64,000 bases of DNA from Alcaligenes aquatilis (lineage in GTDB: Bacteria > Pseudomonadota > Gammaproteobacteria > Burkholderiales > Burkholderiaceae_B), in assembly GCF_003076515.1 (NCBI RefSeq), contig NZ_CP022390.1:2666001-2730000 (forward strand), written 5' to 3'. The notes under the pieces were generated by a model. It saw only the letters and a list, made by a program, of their open reading frames with translations. It had not been told where the DNA came from and did no database searches. The position numbers and the translations under genes were made by a program. This document shows, piece after piece, positions 34,923 to 45,257 of this stretch (position 1 is its first letter; every line of letters begins with the position of its first letter).

Positions 34923-37196
34923 TTACTCGTTGGTTTCAGACTCAAGCACGCAATCTACGTAGTAGCGCGGCAGTCCATCGGGGCCAATATCCTGCGCCAG
35001 TCCATGCACATAGGTTTCAAAGCCGGGGAAGCGGGCATTGAACTCGCGCGCGAATTGCAGATACTCCACAATGCGCGAGTTAAAGCGTTCGCCAGGAATC
35101 AGCAAAGGAATGCCGGGTGGGTAAGGCGTCAATAAAACACCCGTCACACGACCTTCCAGCTCGTCAATACCAACACGCTCAATGTCGCCGTGCGCCATCT
35201 TGGCATAGGCATCCGAGGGTTTCAGTGCGGGAATCATGTCGCTCAGGTAGACCTCGGTGGTCAGGCGGGCCAGATCGTACTTGCGGTAAGCCTGGTGAAT
35301 CTGCTGACACAGGTCACGCAAGCCCATGCGCTCGTAGGTAGGCTGGGTTTTGCAGAAGTCCGGCAAAATACGCCACATAGGCTGGTTGCGGTCATAATCG
35401 TCCTTGAACTGTTGCAAGGCAGTCAGCAAGGTATTCCAGCGCCCCTTGGTAATGCCAATGGTGAACAGAATAAAGAAGGAGTACAGGCCGGTTTTCTCGA
35501 CCACCACGCCGTGCTCGGCCAGATATTTGGAAACCAGAGCGGCAGGAATACCCTGCTCGGCAAAGGTGCCGGAAATATCCAGGCCGGGAGTCACGACCGT
35601 GGCTTTGACCGGATCCAGCATGTTGAAGTTGGTCGACAACTTGCCAAAGCCATGCCACTCCGCATCAGAGCGCAAAATCCAGTCATCGCGCTCGCCTATG
35701 CCCTCTTCGGGCAGATTGTCCGGCCCCCAGACCTTGAACCACCAGTCGTTCTCGCCGTATTCCTTGGACACCTTGCGCATGGCGCGACGGAAGTCCATGG
35801 CCTCGCAAATACTTTCCTCGACCAGCGCGGTGCCACCGGGCGGCTCCATCATGGCCGCAGCCACATCACAGGACGCAATAATCGCGTACTGCGGGCTGGT
35901 GCTGGTATGCATCAGGTAGGCTTCGTTGAACACGTTGCGGTCCAAAGGGCGGTTTTCCGCATCCTGCACCGTGATTTGGGACGCCTGCGACAAACCAGCC
36001 AGCATTTTGTGCGTGGAATGCGTAGCGTAAATCATGGTGTCTTTGGTGCGCGGACGATCGGCACCAATAGCATGCATGTCGTGATAAAAGTCGTGGAAAG
36101 CCGCATGCGGCAACCAGGCTTCATCAAAGTGCAGCGTGGGGATCTTGGAATCCAGGGTTTCCTTGATCATTTCCACGTTGTAGATCACGCCATCGTAGGT
36201 ACTTTGCGTTAGCGTCAGAATACGAGGCTTCTTGTTCCTGGCCTTGCTGGCAAAGGGGTTGGCCTCGATCTTGCGCGCAATGTTTTCTGGCAAGAACTCT
36301 TCTTGCGGGATAGGACCAATAATGCCCAAGTGGTTGCGCGTGGGGCGCAGAAAAACCGGGATAGCACCCGTCATGGTGATGGCGTGCAGAATCGACTTAT
36401 GGCAGTTGCGATCCACAACCACCACATCGTTATTGGCCACATTGGCGTGCCAGACGATCTTATTCGAGGTGGACGTGCCGTTGGTCACGAAAAAACAATG
36501 ATCGGCATGAAAGATACGGGCCGCGTTGCGCTCGGCATCGGCTACCGGGCCAGTGTGGTCCAGCAGTTGCCCCAGCTCGTCGACCGCATTACAGACATCG
36601 GCACGCAGCATGTTTTCACCAAAGAACTGGTGGAACATCTGACCTACCGGGCTTTTCAGAAAAGCGACCCCCCCCGAGTGCCCAGGGCAGTGCCAAGAGT
36701 AAGACCCGTCGGACGCGTACTTGACCAGTTCGCGGAAAAACGGCGGTGCCAGGCTTTCCAGATAGGAGCGGGCCTCACGGATGATGTGGCGCGCCACGAA
36801 CTCGGGCGTGTCCTCGAACATGTGAATGAAGCCGTGCAGCTCGCGCAGAATATCGTTGGGGATATGCTGCGAGGTGCGTGTCTCGCCATACAAATAAATA
36901 GGGATGTCCTCGTTGCGAAACCGCAGCTCGCCAATAAAGGAGCGCAGGTTCTTGATCGCGTTGGCAACATCCTCCGGGGAATCCACATCGAATTCCTCAT
37001 CATCAATCGACAAAATGAAGGCGCTCGCGCGGCTTTGCTGTTGCGCAAAAGAACTAAGGTCACCATAACTGGTGACCCCGAGAACCTCTACGCCTTCGGC
37101 CTCTATCGCCGAGGCCAGGGCTCGAATGCCCAGGCCCGACGTATTTTCGGAACGGTAGTCTTCGTCGATGATGACGATGGGAAAACGAAACTTCAT
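34923..37196 (-). CDS. Orn/Lys/Arg decarboxylase family protein (fold type I)
   Basis: A 757-residue PLP-dependent basic amino-acid decarboxylase with N-terminal receiver-like wing domain (VIIDEDYRSENTSGLGI), the large PLP domain and a C-terminal domain. The Schiff-base Lys (about 397) is in THSTHKMLAGLSQ, and the catalytic HFDEAWLPHAAF segment lies about 50 residues before it. Length agrees with LdcC/AdiA/SpeC. Ornithine, lysine or arginine preference cannot be decided. It starts 9 bp after the dcd stop, an arrangement shared by many Burkholderiales (from memory). Confidence 0.93.
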   Translation of the reverse strand: MKFRFPIVIIDEDYRSENTSGLGIRALASAIEAEGVEVLGVTSYGDLSSFAQQQSRASAFILSIDDEEFDVDSPEDVANAIKNLRSFIGELRFRNEDIPIYLYGETRTSQHIPNDILRELHGFIHMFEDTPEFVARHIIREARSYLESLAPPFFRELVKYASDGSYSWHCPGHSGGVAFLKSPVGQMFHQFFGENMLRADVCNAVDELGQLLDHTGPVADAERNAARIFHADHCFFVTNGTSTSNKIVWHANVANNDVVVVDRNCHKSILHAITMTGAIPVFLRPTRNHLGIIGPIPQEEFLPENIARKIEANPFASKARNKKPRILTLTQSTYDGVIYNVEMIKETLDSKIPTLHFDEAWLPHAAFHDFYHDMHAIGADRPRTKDTMIYATHSTHKMLAGLSQASQITVQDAENRPLDRNVFNEAYLMHTSTSPQYAIIASCDVAAAMMEPPGGTALVEESICEAMDFRRAMRKVSKEYGENDWWFKVWGPDNLPEEGIGERDDWILRSDAEWHGFGKLSTNFNMLDPVKATVVTPGLDISGTFAEQGIPAALVSKYLAEHGVVVEKTGLYSFFILFTIGITKGRWNTLLTALQQFKDDYDRNQPMWRILPDFCKTQPTYERMGLRDLCQQIHQAYRKYDLARLTTEVYLSDMIPALKPSDAYAKMAHGDIERVGIDELEGRVTGVLLTPYPPGIPLLIPGERFNSRIVEYLQFAREFNARFPGFETYVHGLAQDIGPDGLPRYYVDCVLESETNE

Positions 37197-37205
37197 CCAG
37201 AACTC

Positions 37206-37769
37206 CTAGGTACGGGGCAAGGTAACGCCCTGTTGACCCTGATATTTGCCGCCGCGGTCGCGGTACGACACTTCGCACACTTCATCGCTTTCAAAGAACA
37301 GCATCTGTGCGCACCCTTCACCGGCGTAAATCTTGGCTGGCAGCGGGGTGGTGTTGGAAAACTCCAAGGTGACATGGCCTTCCCACTCGGGTTCCAGCGG
37401 AGTCACGTTCACGATAATGCCGCAACGGGCATAGGTGCTTTTGCCCAGACACATGGTCAGCACACTGCGAGGAATACGGAAGTACTCAACCGTGCGGGCC
37501 AGTGCAAAAGAGTTGGGCGGAATAATGCACACATCACCGACGAAATCCACAAAGGACTTTTCATCGAAGGCCTTGGGGTCCACGATGGTCGAATTGATGT
37601 TGGTAAAAATCTTGAATTCGCTGGCACAACGCACATCGTAACCATAGCTGCTGGTGCCGTAGCTGACGATACGTTGTCCGTCTACATTGCGCACTTGGCC
37701 TGGCTCGAAAGGTTCGATCATGCCTTGGGCAGCAGCCCGCCGAATCCAACGGTCGCTTTTGATACTCAT
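37206..37769 (-). CDS. dcd: dCTP deaminase
   Basis: A 187-residue Dcd, deaminating dCTP to dUTP for dTMP synthesis. Visible: [47 protein letters not shown] with the catalytic Glu and the C-terminal [12 protein letters not shown]. It is the first gene of the leftward run and is preceded by two adjacent hairpins (37830-37892). Together with thyA, folA and a dUTPase-like domain, the window covers much of the dTMP route. Confidence 0.97.
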   Translation of the reverse strand: MSIKSDRWIRRAAAQGMIEPFEPGQVRNVDGQRIVSYGTSSYGYDVRCASEFKIFTNINSTIVDPKAFDEKSFVDFVGDVCIIPPNSFALARTVEYFRIPRSVLTMCLGKSTYARCGIIVNVTPLEPEWEGHVTLEFSNTTPLPAKIYAGEGCAQMLFFESDEVCEVSYRDRGGKYQGQQGVTLPRT

Positions 37770-37829
37770 AAGAAATTAGCCGCCTTAAATCAGTAACCGG
37801 TTATTTTATCGTTTAGATACACACACAAG

Positions 37830-37892
37830 CCAATTGCGGCGCAAATATATCATTTGCACCACAATTGGCTGCCCGTTTGAAGCCGGGCAGCC
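37830..37892 (-). promoter_or_regulatory. Adjacent hairpins between tamB and dcd
   Basis: Minus strand, first GGCTGCCCG/CGGGCAGCC (37892-37867), then a 17-bp dyad 37868-37830. The latter has two differences that are G-U pairs only on the minus strand, suggesting the RNA structure matters there. Neither is followed by a clear T-run, so it may be a processing or attenuation structure in the dcd leader or a weak terminator of tamB. Confidence 0.45.
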
Positions 37893-37896
37893 TGCA

Positions 37897-40800
37897 TCAA
37901 TCTTTCGAGAACCAGCGGTAAATCAGGGCCAGACCGTTTACCGTACCCGCGCTGACTTCAGCGGTCAGGCCCCGCGCCAAGCGGTAGCTGGCCCGACCTA
38001 CCGTGCCGGTATCGGCCATGGCCTGCTCCAGGCTGACCGAAAAATCGGCCGTTAACGCCTTGGTAATTGCAATGAACTTACGCTCTTCATTGCTGGTGCC
38101 ACTGTTCAGGGATTTGACCACACTTTCGACTGGCAAGATGCTACCAGCACTACCCAGGTCGCCTGAGCGCATGGCCACCTCATCAATACCGAACTTGCGG
38201 TAAAAGGGTTCGCCGTCCCCTAGAAAAGAAGTGCCCACACTGAGCAACAAGGCCATGTCGCCACCGGAGTCATCCGGGCCATGGCCCAACAAAAGCCAGG
38301 ACAGCTTTTCAACTTCACTGACTTCCGGATAGGACACCAAATCGATTCGGGGTCTACGCGCCGTGCCAACCACCTTAACACCTGCTTCTACCGCCAGCCC
38401 GGTACGCACGGCTTCAATATCCAGGATGGGCGAGGTGATGTCGCCCTGAAACGTCACCGTACCGCGCTTGAGCAAGAGCTTCTGCCCATACAGTTCGATA
38501 CGACCACCACGAGTACGCAAGGCACCAATGCCGGTTAACTTGCCACCGGCCATGGTGATCCGCAGATTGCCGACCAAGCCCGAGTTCACACCATAACCGG
38601 TCAGATAAAAGCGTCGGCCCAAATCCACATCAATGTCCATACTCATATCAGTGGCGGCCTGAGATGGCTCGGCAGCAGGCTCATCGCCAGCCCGCACAAT
38701 CACCACGTCGCTATCTACCGTGGGAATGCCGCCCAACATATCCAGATTGAACCATCCTGCATCAGCCACTACCTTGCCGGTAATCGCAATACGAGGCAGC
38801 TCCATGTCCAGATTGATATTGCCGGACATCATGGCGTAACGGTCAGAGCGTTGCAAAATGGGGAAACGGAAAATATCGACGCCAAATGCCCCTTGCTGAG
38901 TACTCAAGTTCCACTGCCCGGACACTGTCAGCTTGCCATCCTTGGCATCCGGACTCTCTTTCAGCCACGTAGCCGTACGCCACTCTTGCGGCTCTACCCG
39001 CAGACGGGCCGGGAAAGTCAGCGAATCCAAGCGGAAAATATCGCCATCAAAACTGGCATCCAACTGCCCGTCAATCAAACGGATACCGTCATCGAGACGA
39101 GTAAAGCGCAACTCGCGGCCCGTTACCGTGCCTCGGCTGGTCCAGGCCCATTTCGCGCCCACATCAATATTCACGTCCGCATTCAGACGGCCGCCCAATT
39201 CCATGGCATCACCCAGGAATAGGCGCGTCCAGCTCAGGTCATCAATATTGGCTTGAATGCTGACCGTTTTGCGATCGTTCTCGTCCAGGGTCAGCCCGTG
39301 AATGGGGGTTTGAGCCTTGGCAGTGACGTAGCCCATGTCCTTGGTACGCACATCCATCTGAGCATCCAGACGGCTGGTAGTACCCGAGGTAGGTTTCGCA
39401 TCAATGACGATGCTCAGATCCTCCAGGCCCAGAGACATGGGAGGTTCGGCAAAAACCTGGACATCACCCGCGACACGATCCACACGCACTTGCCCAGCCA
39501 AGGCGCCATTGAACTTCAGGTCCCAACGGGCTTTGATATCAATTTCAGGCGGCTGGGTTTTCTTGTTCCTGGCAATCTTGACCCCGCCCCCTTTGGCTTT
39601 CTCCGGATCTTCCCGCACCCCCACCTTGCGCAACAAACGCGCAATGCGGGGTTCGGACAAGACCAGATCCAGCAATTCACCCCGGCTGGCCCACTGTCCC
39701 GGCTGATACGTGGATTCCTGATGACGCAGATTGATCCAAGGCTCGCCGTCGACGGAGGTGCTCAAGGTAGCCGCACCCACGCGAACCGACCAGGGCTCCA
39801 AAGGTGGCCGGGCAGCGCGCGCTGCGGCTGCACCACCCTCCATCGATGCCGCTTTGTCAGTTTGTGCCGCTCCGCTACCATCTGCCGCATTGACTACCGA
39901 GCCAGTACCCGCACCCTGTTGTACTTCGTCGACCGGCTTGGCACCTTCATTCGCCAAAGCCGGGGCCGGAGCCACGCCAGGCTCTACCGCCGGCTGTTCT
40001 GCAGACGTCGCATCTGTCTTGGCAAGGGATTCTTTTCGCGCTGGCTCGGGTGCACGCAGTGCATCCGTAAAACGCAGTGGCATAGCCGACTGCAAACGCA
40101 CAGCCAGACCTGCATGGTCAGCCTGCAAACGGCTTAGCTGGCCATCCCAGTAGGCTGCCTTGCCTTGATCGGCGAAATGCCAGCCACCTTCCAAGGCCAG
40201 ATCCGCTTGCGCGATGCCCTGGCCCAGCTGAGTACTGTCTTTGCCACCCAGATCGTATTGGCCTTGTAGCTGTAAGGTGTGGCGCGACACGTCGCCACGC
40301 AGTTGGCCTTGTGCCGATGCCACACCCAACTCCAGGCCGGGCCACAATTGTTCTGCTTTGGGCATCTTGACTTGCAAATCCAGTGCCGCCGTGCCGCTTA
40401 TACCCAAATCGCCCTTTAAGAGCACCTGGTTATCGCCCACTTTCAAATCAGTCAGCACATCGCTCAAGTGCAGTTGACGCCACCAGGTCGGCTCACCCGG
40501 CTGCGCTGGTGCGGCCGCTTTCGCCTTGATCTGCCCAATCGCCGGTTGTTTGTTCCAGCGGCTGCCTTGCAGCAGTTGAATATCGACATCCGCAGAAAGT
40601 ATTTGTTCTTTATCCGCCAGCACCACATCAAACTTGCCCTGACTATTGAGCAGAGCGTCAGGCAAGACATCGCCTAATAATGCATGCAAGTCCAGCTTGT
40701 TGCTGCTGAACTGACCTTTGAAATGATCCTGAATGTGCACACCTTCCTGTGTGGCATCCCAGGCAAAGTCTGCATCCAGCAAGGACTCGTCTGGCAATTT

Positions 40801-41964
40801 CACCGCCAGCTTGGCCTGACGCACGGGTACGGAATCCAACGGGCTCAATTCTGCACTGGCGTCCAGGCTATAACCCTGACCATGCCCCTTAAGTAGCAAG
40901 GTGGCTTGTTCCAAAGAGCCATTCAAAGTGATTTGCGCATTGACCACACAATCGGGCAAAGGCTCGGGCTCAGGAACAGCAACCGGCTCCTGGATACGTT
41001 CTTCATCAACAAGACCTGCACTGCCCCCGGGCTCGGAGCTGATGACTCCGGCGGCACTAGGGGTATCTACAGGCTGACCGACCGATTGGCTATCAGGGGC
41101 GAGTTGGCCCTGCGTGTTGGCCTTGGTTTGGCTTTGCTGAGGAGTTTGTGCCGCAACAGAGGCCGCCGCAGCCTTGGCATTGGCATTGGCTTTCAGCGTT
41201 TGTGCAGCGGCTGTCGTTGTGGACTGAGCAACGGCGACTTTTGCAGCAGGCCGGTCGGACTTCGATTGCTCCGCATAAGCGGGCAAATACTGCTTGGCGC
41301 AAATCGGAGAATCCGCCGTCAAACCACGAGCAATGATTTGGATATCGGCTCGTGCCGGATATGGCGCTTCCAGGCCCGCCAGCTCTACTTCACCCTGAAA
41401 ACCAGCGCGAATGGACTCATTGGCCACCATCAAATCGTACAGACGCAACTGTGCGCTGTCGGAATCCACAGCCAGAGCCGAGGACAAATCCGCAATGGCT
41501 ACCGGCAAGGGCGTACCATCTTGCGTCAACAGGAACTGACCCAAGGCCAGTTTGTCCACGGCAATACTGACAGGCAACTCAGGCATTTTGAAGGGGGCGT
41601 CGGACTTGGGCTCGTCCGAGGATGTCAAGGCCACATCCACTTTATGGGCACTGAGCTCCACCACATGCAAGCGTCGCTCCCAGAGCTCTTTCCAGTTGGC
41701 CTGCAGGCGCAAACGTTCGATATCGACATGGGTATCGGGCAGGGCCAGCACCAGGTGGTCGATACTCAGACCGTCCCAGATCGTTCCGCGTACGCCTTGT
41801 GCACTGCCCTGTGCATAAGGCAAGGCCGTGCGCAGCGCCCAACGGGTACCAACCTGACTGGCCAGCACCCAATACACAAAACCACACACAAGCAGCAGGG
41901 CCACCACCACAAAGGGGATGCCCCACAATGCAAAATATCGGAACCAGCGCCGAACCCAAGCCAT
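37897..41964 (-). CDS. tamB: Translocation and assembly module protein TamB
   Basis: A 1355-residue inner-membrane-anchored, periplasm-spanning AsmA-like protein. One N-terminal TM segment (about 12-34), a long beta-rich groove, and the conserved C-terminal DUF490 (about 1050-1355, ending TAEVSAGTVNGLALIYRWFSKD-like, Phe close to the end). Two disordered Ala/Gln/Pro-rich stretches (about 240-335 and 640-720) interrupt the groove, which is unusual. Its ATG overlaps the tamA stop (TAATG). It works with TamA in outer-membrane assembly and phospholipid transport. Confidence 0.93.
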   Translation of the reverse strand: MAWVRRWFRYFALWGIPFVVVALLLVCGFVYWVLASQVGTRWALRTALPYAQGSAQGVRGTIWDGLSIDHLVLALPDTHVDIERLRLQANWKELWERRLHVVELSAHKVDVALTSSDEPKSDAPFKMPELPVSIAVDKLALGQFLLTQDGTPLPVAIADLSSALAVDSDSAQLRLYDLMVANESIRAGFQGEVELAGLEAPYPARADIQIIARGLTADSPICAKQYLPAYAEQSKSDRPAAKVAVAQSTTTAAAQTLKANANAKAAAASVAAQTPQQSQTKANTQGQLAPDSQSVGQPVDTPSAAGVISSEPGGSAGLVDEERIQEPVAVPEPEPLPDCVVNAQITLNGSLEQATLLLKGHGQGYSLDASAELSPLDSVPVRQAKLAVKLPDESLLDADFAWDATQEGVHIQDHFKGQFSSNKLDLHALLGDVLPDALLNSQGKFDVVLADKEQILSADVDIQLLQGSRWNKQPAIGQIKAKAAAPAQPGEPTWWRQLHLSDVLTDLKVGDNQVLLKGDLGISGTAALDLQVKMPKAEQLWPGLELGVASAQGQLRGDVSRHTLQLQGQYDLGGKDSTQLGQGIAQADLALEGGWHFADQGKAAYWDGQLSRLQADHAGLAVRLQSAMPLRFTDALRAPEPARKESLAKTDATSAEQPAVEPGVAPAPALANEGAKPVDEVQQGAGTGSVVNAADGSGAAQTDKAASMEGGAAAARAARPPLEPWSVRVGAATLSTSVDGEPWINLRHQESTYQPGQWASRGELLDLVLSEPRIARLLRKVGVREDPEKAKGGGVKIARNKKTQPPEIDIKARWDLKFNGALAGQVRVDRVAGDVQVFAEPPMSLGLEDLSIVIDAKPTSGTTSRLDAQMDVRTKDMGYVTAKAQTPIHGLTLDENDRKTVSIQANIDDLSWTRLFLGDAMELGGRLNADVNIDVGAKWAWTSRGTVTGRELRFTRLDDGIRLIDGQLDASFDGDIFRLDSLTFPARLRVEPQEWRTATWLKESPDAKDGKLTVSGQWNLSTQQGAFGVDIFRFPILQRSDRYAMMSGNINLDMELPRIAITGKVVADAGWFNLDMLGGIPTVDSDVVIVRAGDEPAAEPSQAATDMSMDIDVDLGRRFYLTGYGVNSGLVGNLRITMAGGKLTGIGALRTRGGRIELYGQKLLLKRGTVTFQGDITSPILDIEAVRTGLAVEAGVKVVGTARRPRIDLVSYPEVSEVEKLSWLLLGHGPDDSGGDMALLLSVGTSFLGDGEPFYRKFGIDEVAMRSGDLGSAGSILPVESVVKSLNSGTSNEERKFIAITKALTADFSVSLEQAMADTGTVGRASYRLARGLTAEVSAGTVNGLALIYRWFSKD

Positions 41965-43742
41965 TAAAATGCGATTCCCAAAGAAAAGCTCAAACGTAAA
42001 CGTTTGTCCCGCTGACCATAGGCCAGATCAAGATTGAAGGGCCCGGCAGGGGTTCGGACCACCGCTCCCAAACCGTAACCCCAGGCCAAGTCCATATCAC
42101 CAAAGCTGGACGCCGCATCGCCCACGTCCACAAAAGCACGCATGCCGTACATGCTGGTGAAAAAATGCGTGTACTCCACACTAGCAACCGCCATGGCCGG
42201 CGCGCCCACCACGGCGTCGCTGCGTTCAAGACCAATACTTTGATATTTATAGCCCCGGATGCTGCGCGCGCCCCCAGTGCGATAACCGAAATCAGGCGGC
42301 GTCCGATCCGTCATCCCCCACACTTTGCCGACTTCCCCGCGTACGGACAAGACGTCCCGATCCCCAACCGGCCACCATTGTTGGAGTCGCAAATTGCTGC
42401 GGTAGAACCTTTCGCCCCGATCCAGCGTGACACCAGCACCGACACCAAAGTCAATCAAATTGCCTTCGCGCGGATCGTATTTCTTGTCCACATCGCGGCG
42501 CAGCCACTGCCAAGTTGCAATGGCAGAAGGGGTTTCACGAGTGGGCAGTCCAGAAATCTTGGTCTTGTCCCAGGCCCCCAGCACACCCCACTCAGTTTCG
42601 TACTCAACGCGGCTATTACCCGCCGCCTTTCGTTCTTGGCGCAGCTTCCAGCCCAAGGCCAAACGCTCAGTGTCCAGGCCTTCAACGTCAGAGCGATCAT
42701 ACAAAACACCGAAACTGTTCTTGTAGCCACGAATCGTGGGCGGCAAATGGATGTCATAAAAAGCCCTCTGGCGGTTTTTATCCACCCCAAGACCGGCCTC
42801 GGACCAAATGGGCAGGCCAAACACAATATTCTTTCGGTACAGGGCTTCGGCACGCGCTCCGTGGTCGCTGTCAAAACCCAAAGAGCCGGTGAACTGCTTG
42901 GATGGTGCTTCGGTCACTCGCACCCTTACAGGCAGCTCTACATCACCATCAGGAAGCTCTTTCTTTTTGCTGGCCTGCTCATCCAGAGTGACAAAGGCAC
43001 CCCGAAAAAAAGTGGTGGCCGCCAAAGATTGCTGCCACTCGTCCAGCTTGTCCTGATCGTAGGGGTCACCGGGGGTATAGCGCACGTAGCGGTCCACCAG
43101 TGACTGGGGGACTCGCTTCAAGCCGGTGGTCTCCAGAGGCCCCATGCGAACCCGTGGCCCGCTATCGACGTTCAGGGACAGGTCGGCCACCCCTTCGTCA
43201 GCCAGTACCGTCGCCCGCGTGTCTATATAACGAGCGTAGTAAAAGTCCTGGCGCTGTACGCTTTCCAACAAATCCGCCTTGGCCGACGACCAGACTGAAT
43301 TTAAAAAAGGATCGTCCACTTTCAGGGGAAAACTGGCCTTGATCCCTTCCAGACGCACTTGGTATTCCGGCTCCTGGATCTTGCCTTTGAAGTCCAAGGC
43401 AATGTCGCGCACACGCGTGATTTCACCTGGCTGAATAATAATGTCCCAATATTCCCCGCTGGAATCTTCACCCACCTCCAGCGTAACCACAGAGTCAAAA
43501 TAACCCTGAGTCTGCAAGGCGGAAACGGTCGCATCATGGGCCCGGCGCCGCAGACGCGAGACCTCTCCCAAGTCCTGATCTTCCGCCAAACGCGTAATGG
43601 CACTGACCGCACGCTGAATTTCTTTCAACGCCTGGGGGGGCACGCCCCCCGGATCAATAATGACATCAGGAACGGAAGACTGAGCCCACACGGCAGGGCT
43701 CAGGACTATCGAGAACAACAGGCAAAAGCCGGATTTGCGCAT
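41964..43742 (-). CDS. tamA: TamA, BamA-family outer-membrane barrel
   Basis: A 592-residue Omp85 protein: signal peptide (about 1-20, ending AVWAQ), three POTRA-type repeats (about 25-270) and a C-terminal 16-strand barrel ending in SFSLGIAF with terminal Phe. Barrel motif RTGGARSIRGYKYQSIG is the family RGY element. It is encoded between apbC and tamB with gaps of 6 and -1 bp, so one operon. Confidence 0.95.
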   Translation of the reverse strand: MRKSGFCLLFSIVLSPAVWAQSSVPDVIIDPGGVPPQALKEIQRAVSAITRLAEDQDLGEVSRLRRRAHDATVSALQTQGYFDSVVTLEVGEDSSGEYWDIIIQPGEITRVRDIALDFKGKIQEPEYQVRLEGIKASFPLKVDDPFLNSVWSSAKADLLESVQRQDFYYARYIDTRATVLADEGVADLSLNVDSGPRVRMGPLETTGLKRVPQSLVDRYVRYTPGDPYDQDKLDEWQQSLAATTFFRGAFVTLDEQASKKKELPDGDVELPVRVRVTEAPSKQFTGSLGFDSDHGARAEALYRKNIVFGLPIWSEAGLGVDKNRQRAFYDIHLPPTIRGYKNSFGVLYDRSDVEGLDTERLALGWKLRQERKAAGNSRVEYETEWGVLGAWDKTKISGLPTRETPSAIATWQWLRRDVDKKYDPREGNLIDFGVGAGVTLDRGERFYRSNLRLQQWWPVGDRDVLSVRGEVGKVWGMTDRTPPDFGYRTGGARSIRGYKYQSIGLERSDAVVGAPAMAVASVEYTHFFTSMYGMRAFVDVGDAASSFGDMDLAWGYGLGAVVRTPAGPFNLDLAYGQRDKRLRLSFSLGIAF

Positions 43743-43748
43743 ACGTAC

Positions 43749-44834
43749 TCAAAGAGGACGAGGAACAACCTTGGGGCGCTGCCCCGACGTGTCTGGAGGT
43801 AGTTGCGACAAGTTAGCCGAAACGCGATTGGCAATCTCATGATAGAGCCGAGCCTCGGGGCTGTCTGCGCTGGCAATCACGGTAGGGGTACCGGAGTCGG
43901 TCTGAGCCCGAATGCTCATTGCCAGCGGCAAGGCACCCAGCCAAGGCACGTTGAATTGACTGGCCATATCGCGGCCACCGTGTTGGCCAAAGACCGGGTC
44001 AGCGTGACCACAGTTCGAGCAAATGTGAACCGACATGTTCTCCACGATACCCAAGACCGGCACATTGACCTTCTGGAACATGTTCAAGCCACGCTTGGCA
44101 TCGATCAGCGCCAGATCCTGCGGAGTGGTCACAATCACAGCGCCCGTCAGCGGGACTTTCTGCGACAGGGTCAAGGCAATGTCGCCCGTGCCCGGAGGCA
44201 TGTCGATGATCAGGTAATCCAGATTGTCCCAACGCGTTTGTGTAAGCAGCTGTGTCAGCGCCTGGGTTGCCATCGGGCCGCGCCAGATCGCCGGAGCGTC
44301 CTCATCCAACAAGAAACCAATCGAGTTCGCTTGCAGACCGTGGCCAATCAGCGGCTCCATCATCTTGCCGTCTGCACTGCGCGGACGCTCGTGCAGGCCC
44401 AGCATGGTGGGCACGCTAGGGCCGTAAATATCCGCGTCCAGCAAACCGACACGCGCACCTTGCATATGCAAAGCCAAGGCCAGGTTCACCGACGTCGTAC
44501 TTTTACCGACCCCGCCCTTGCCCGAGGACACCGCAATAATGTTGCGGATATTGGGCATGGGGCGCAAGCCTTCCTGCACGGCATGTATACCAATGCGAGG
44601 GCTCAAATGCAGCTTGGACAGGGTGGCACCCACGCCCGCCAAAGCTTGCTCGATACGTTCGCGCAGTTGCCCCTGAATGTCATAAGCCGTATAGGGCAGA
44701 TGCAAAGTCAGCTCAACCTGGTTCTGGTCAATGCCCAGTTCGCATCGACCCGCATCGACCGATAACTTCTTTAACGTGTTGGGATCGGTCACACTCGCCA
44801 GGGCTTGCAACACGCGCTCGGAACTCACTGTCAT
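43749..44834 (-). CDS. apbC: Iron-sulfur cluster carrier ATPase ApbC/Mrp
   Basis: A 361-residue P-loop ATPase. N-terminal MIP18-like domain (about 1-85), Walker A with deviant Lys SSGKGGVGKST (about 101-111), VGLLDADIYGPS, and the cluster-binding CSNC (about 272). It assembles and transfers Fe-S clusters in the cytoplasm. It is first in the apbC-tamA-tamB run. Confidence 0.96.
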   Translation of the reverse strand: MTVSSERVLQALASVTDPNTLKKLSVDAGRCELGIDQNQVELTLHLPYTAYDIQGQLRERIEQALAGVGATLSKLHLSPRIGIHAVQEGLRPMPNIRNIIAVSSGKGGVGKSTTSVNLALALHMQGARVGLLDADIYGPSVPTMLGLHERPRSADGKMMEPLIGHGLQANSIGFLLDEDAPAIWRGPMATQALTQLLTQTRWDNLDYLIIDMPPGTGDIALTLSQKVPLTGAVIVTTPQDLALIDAKRGLNMFQKVNVPVLGIVENMSVHICSNCGHADPVFGQHGGRDMASQFNVPWLGALPLAMSIRAQTDSGTPTVIASADSPEARLYHEIANRVSANLSQLPPDTSGQRPKVVPRPL

Positions 44835-44936
44835 TTATACAAAACCTTGATATAAAGAAACATCACCATACCTTTAAACCAGAAATTTAGCGGTTCAAGA
44901 GGAATTTTTTTACACTTATGGTGTCATACTAAACCT

Positions 44937-45194
44937 ATGAGCACATTTAACCAGATTATCCGCACAGCCCTCTTTGTCTTGCTGACAATTTTCGGTGCAA
45001 TCATGGCGTTTATCTTCATGGTTTCCACCGCGATTGCGATCGGCATTTTATACATTGTGGCGCGTATTAGTGGCCGTCCTTTCGGCGTTAAAGCCTATTG
45101 GGACCAGCGCCGCCGCCCCACCGCTGCCAGCAAACAGTCGACAGCACCACGTTCGCGTGATGTCACCGACATCGAGATGCGCGAGATTCCTTAA
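44937..45194 (+). CDS. Small membrane protein of unknown function
   Basis: An 85-residue protein with one long or two short hydrophobic segments (about 8-46) and a basic C-terminal tail (QRRRPTAASKQ). No recognised family. It is divergent from apbC and upstream of metG. A weak ribosome site precedes the ATG, but its codon use and position support a real gene. Confidence 0.6.
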   Translation: MSTFNQIIRTALFVLLTIFGAIMAFIFMVSTAIAIGILYIVARISGRPFGVKAYWDQRRRPTAASKQSTAPRSRDVTDIEMREIP

Positions 45195-45257
45195 CAGTTC
45201 TTGACTGTGCGCCAAGCAGTTGGTTCACAGCAACGCTGAATAGGCATTGCCCCCCGA

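Noticed and set aside
36303..37796. 497-codon open frame antisense to the decarboxylase and dcd
   Set aside because: Covers two clear genes on the other strand; no recognisable domain.
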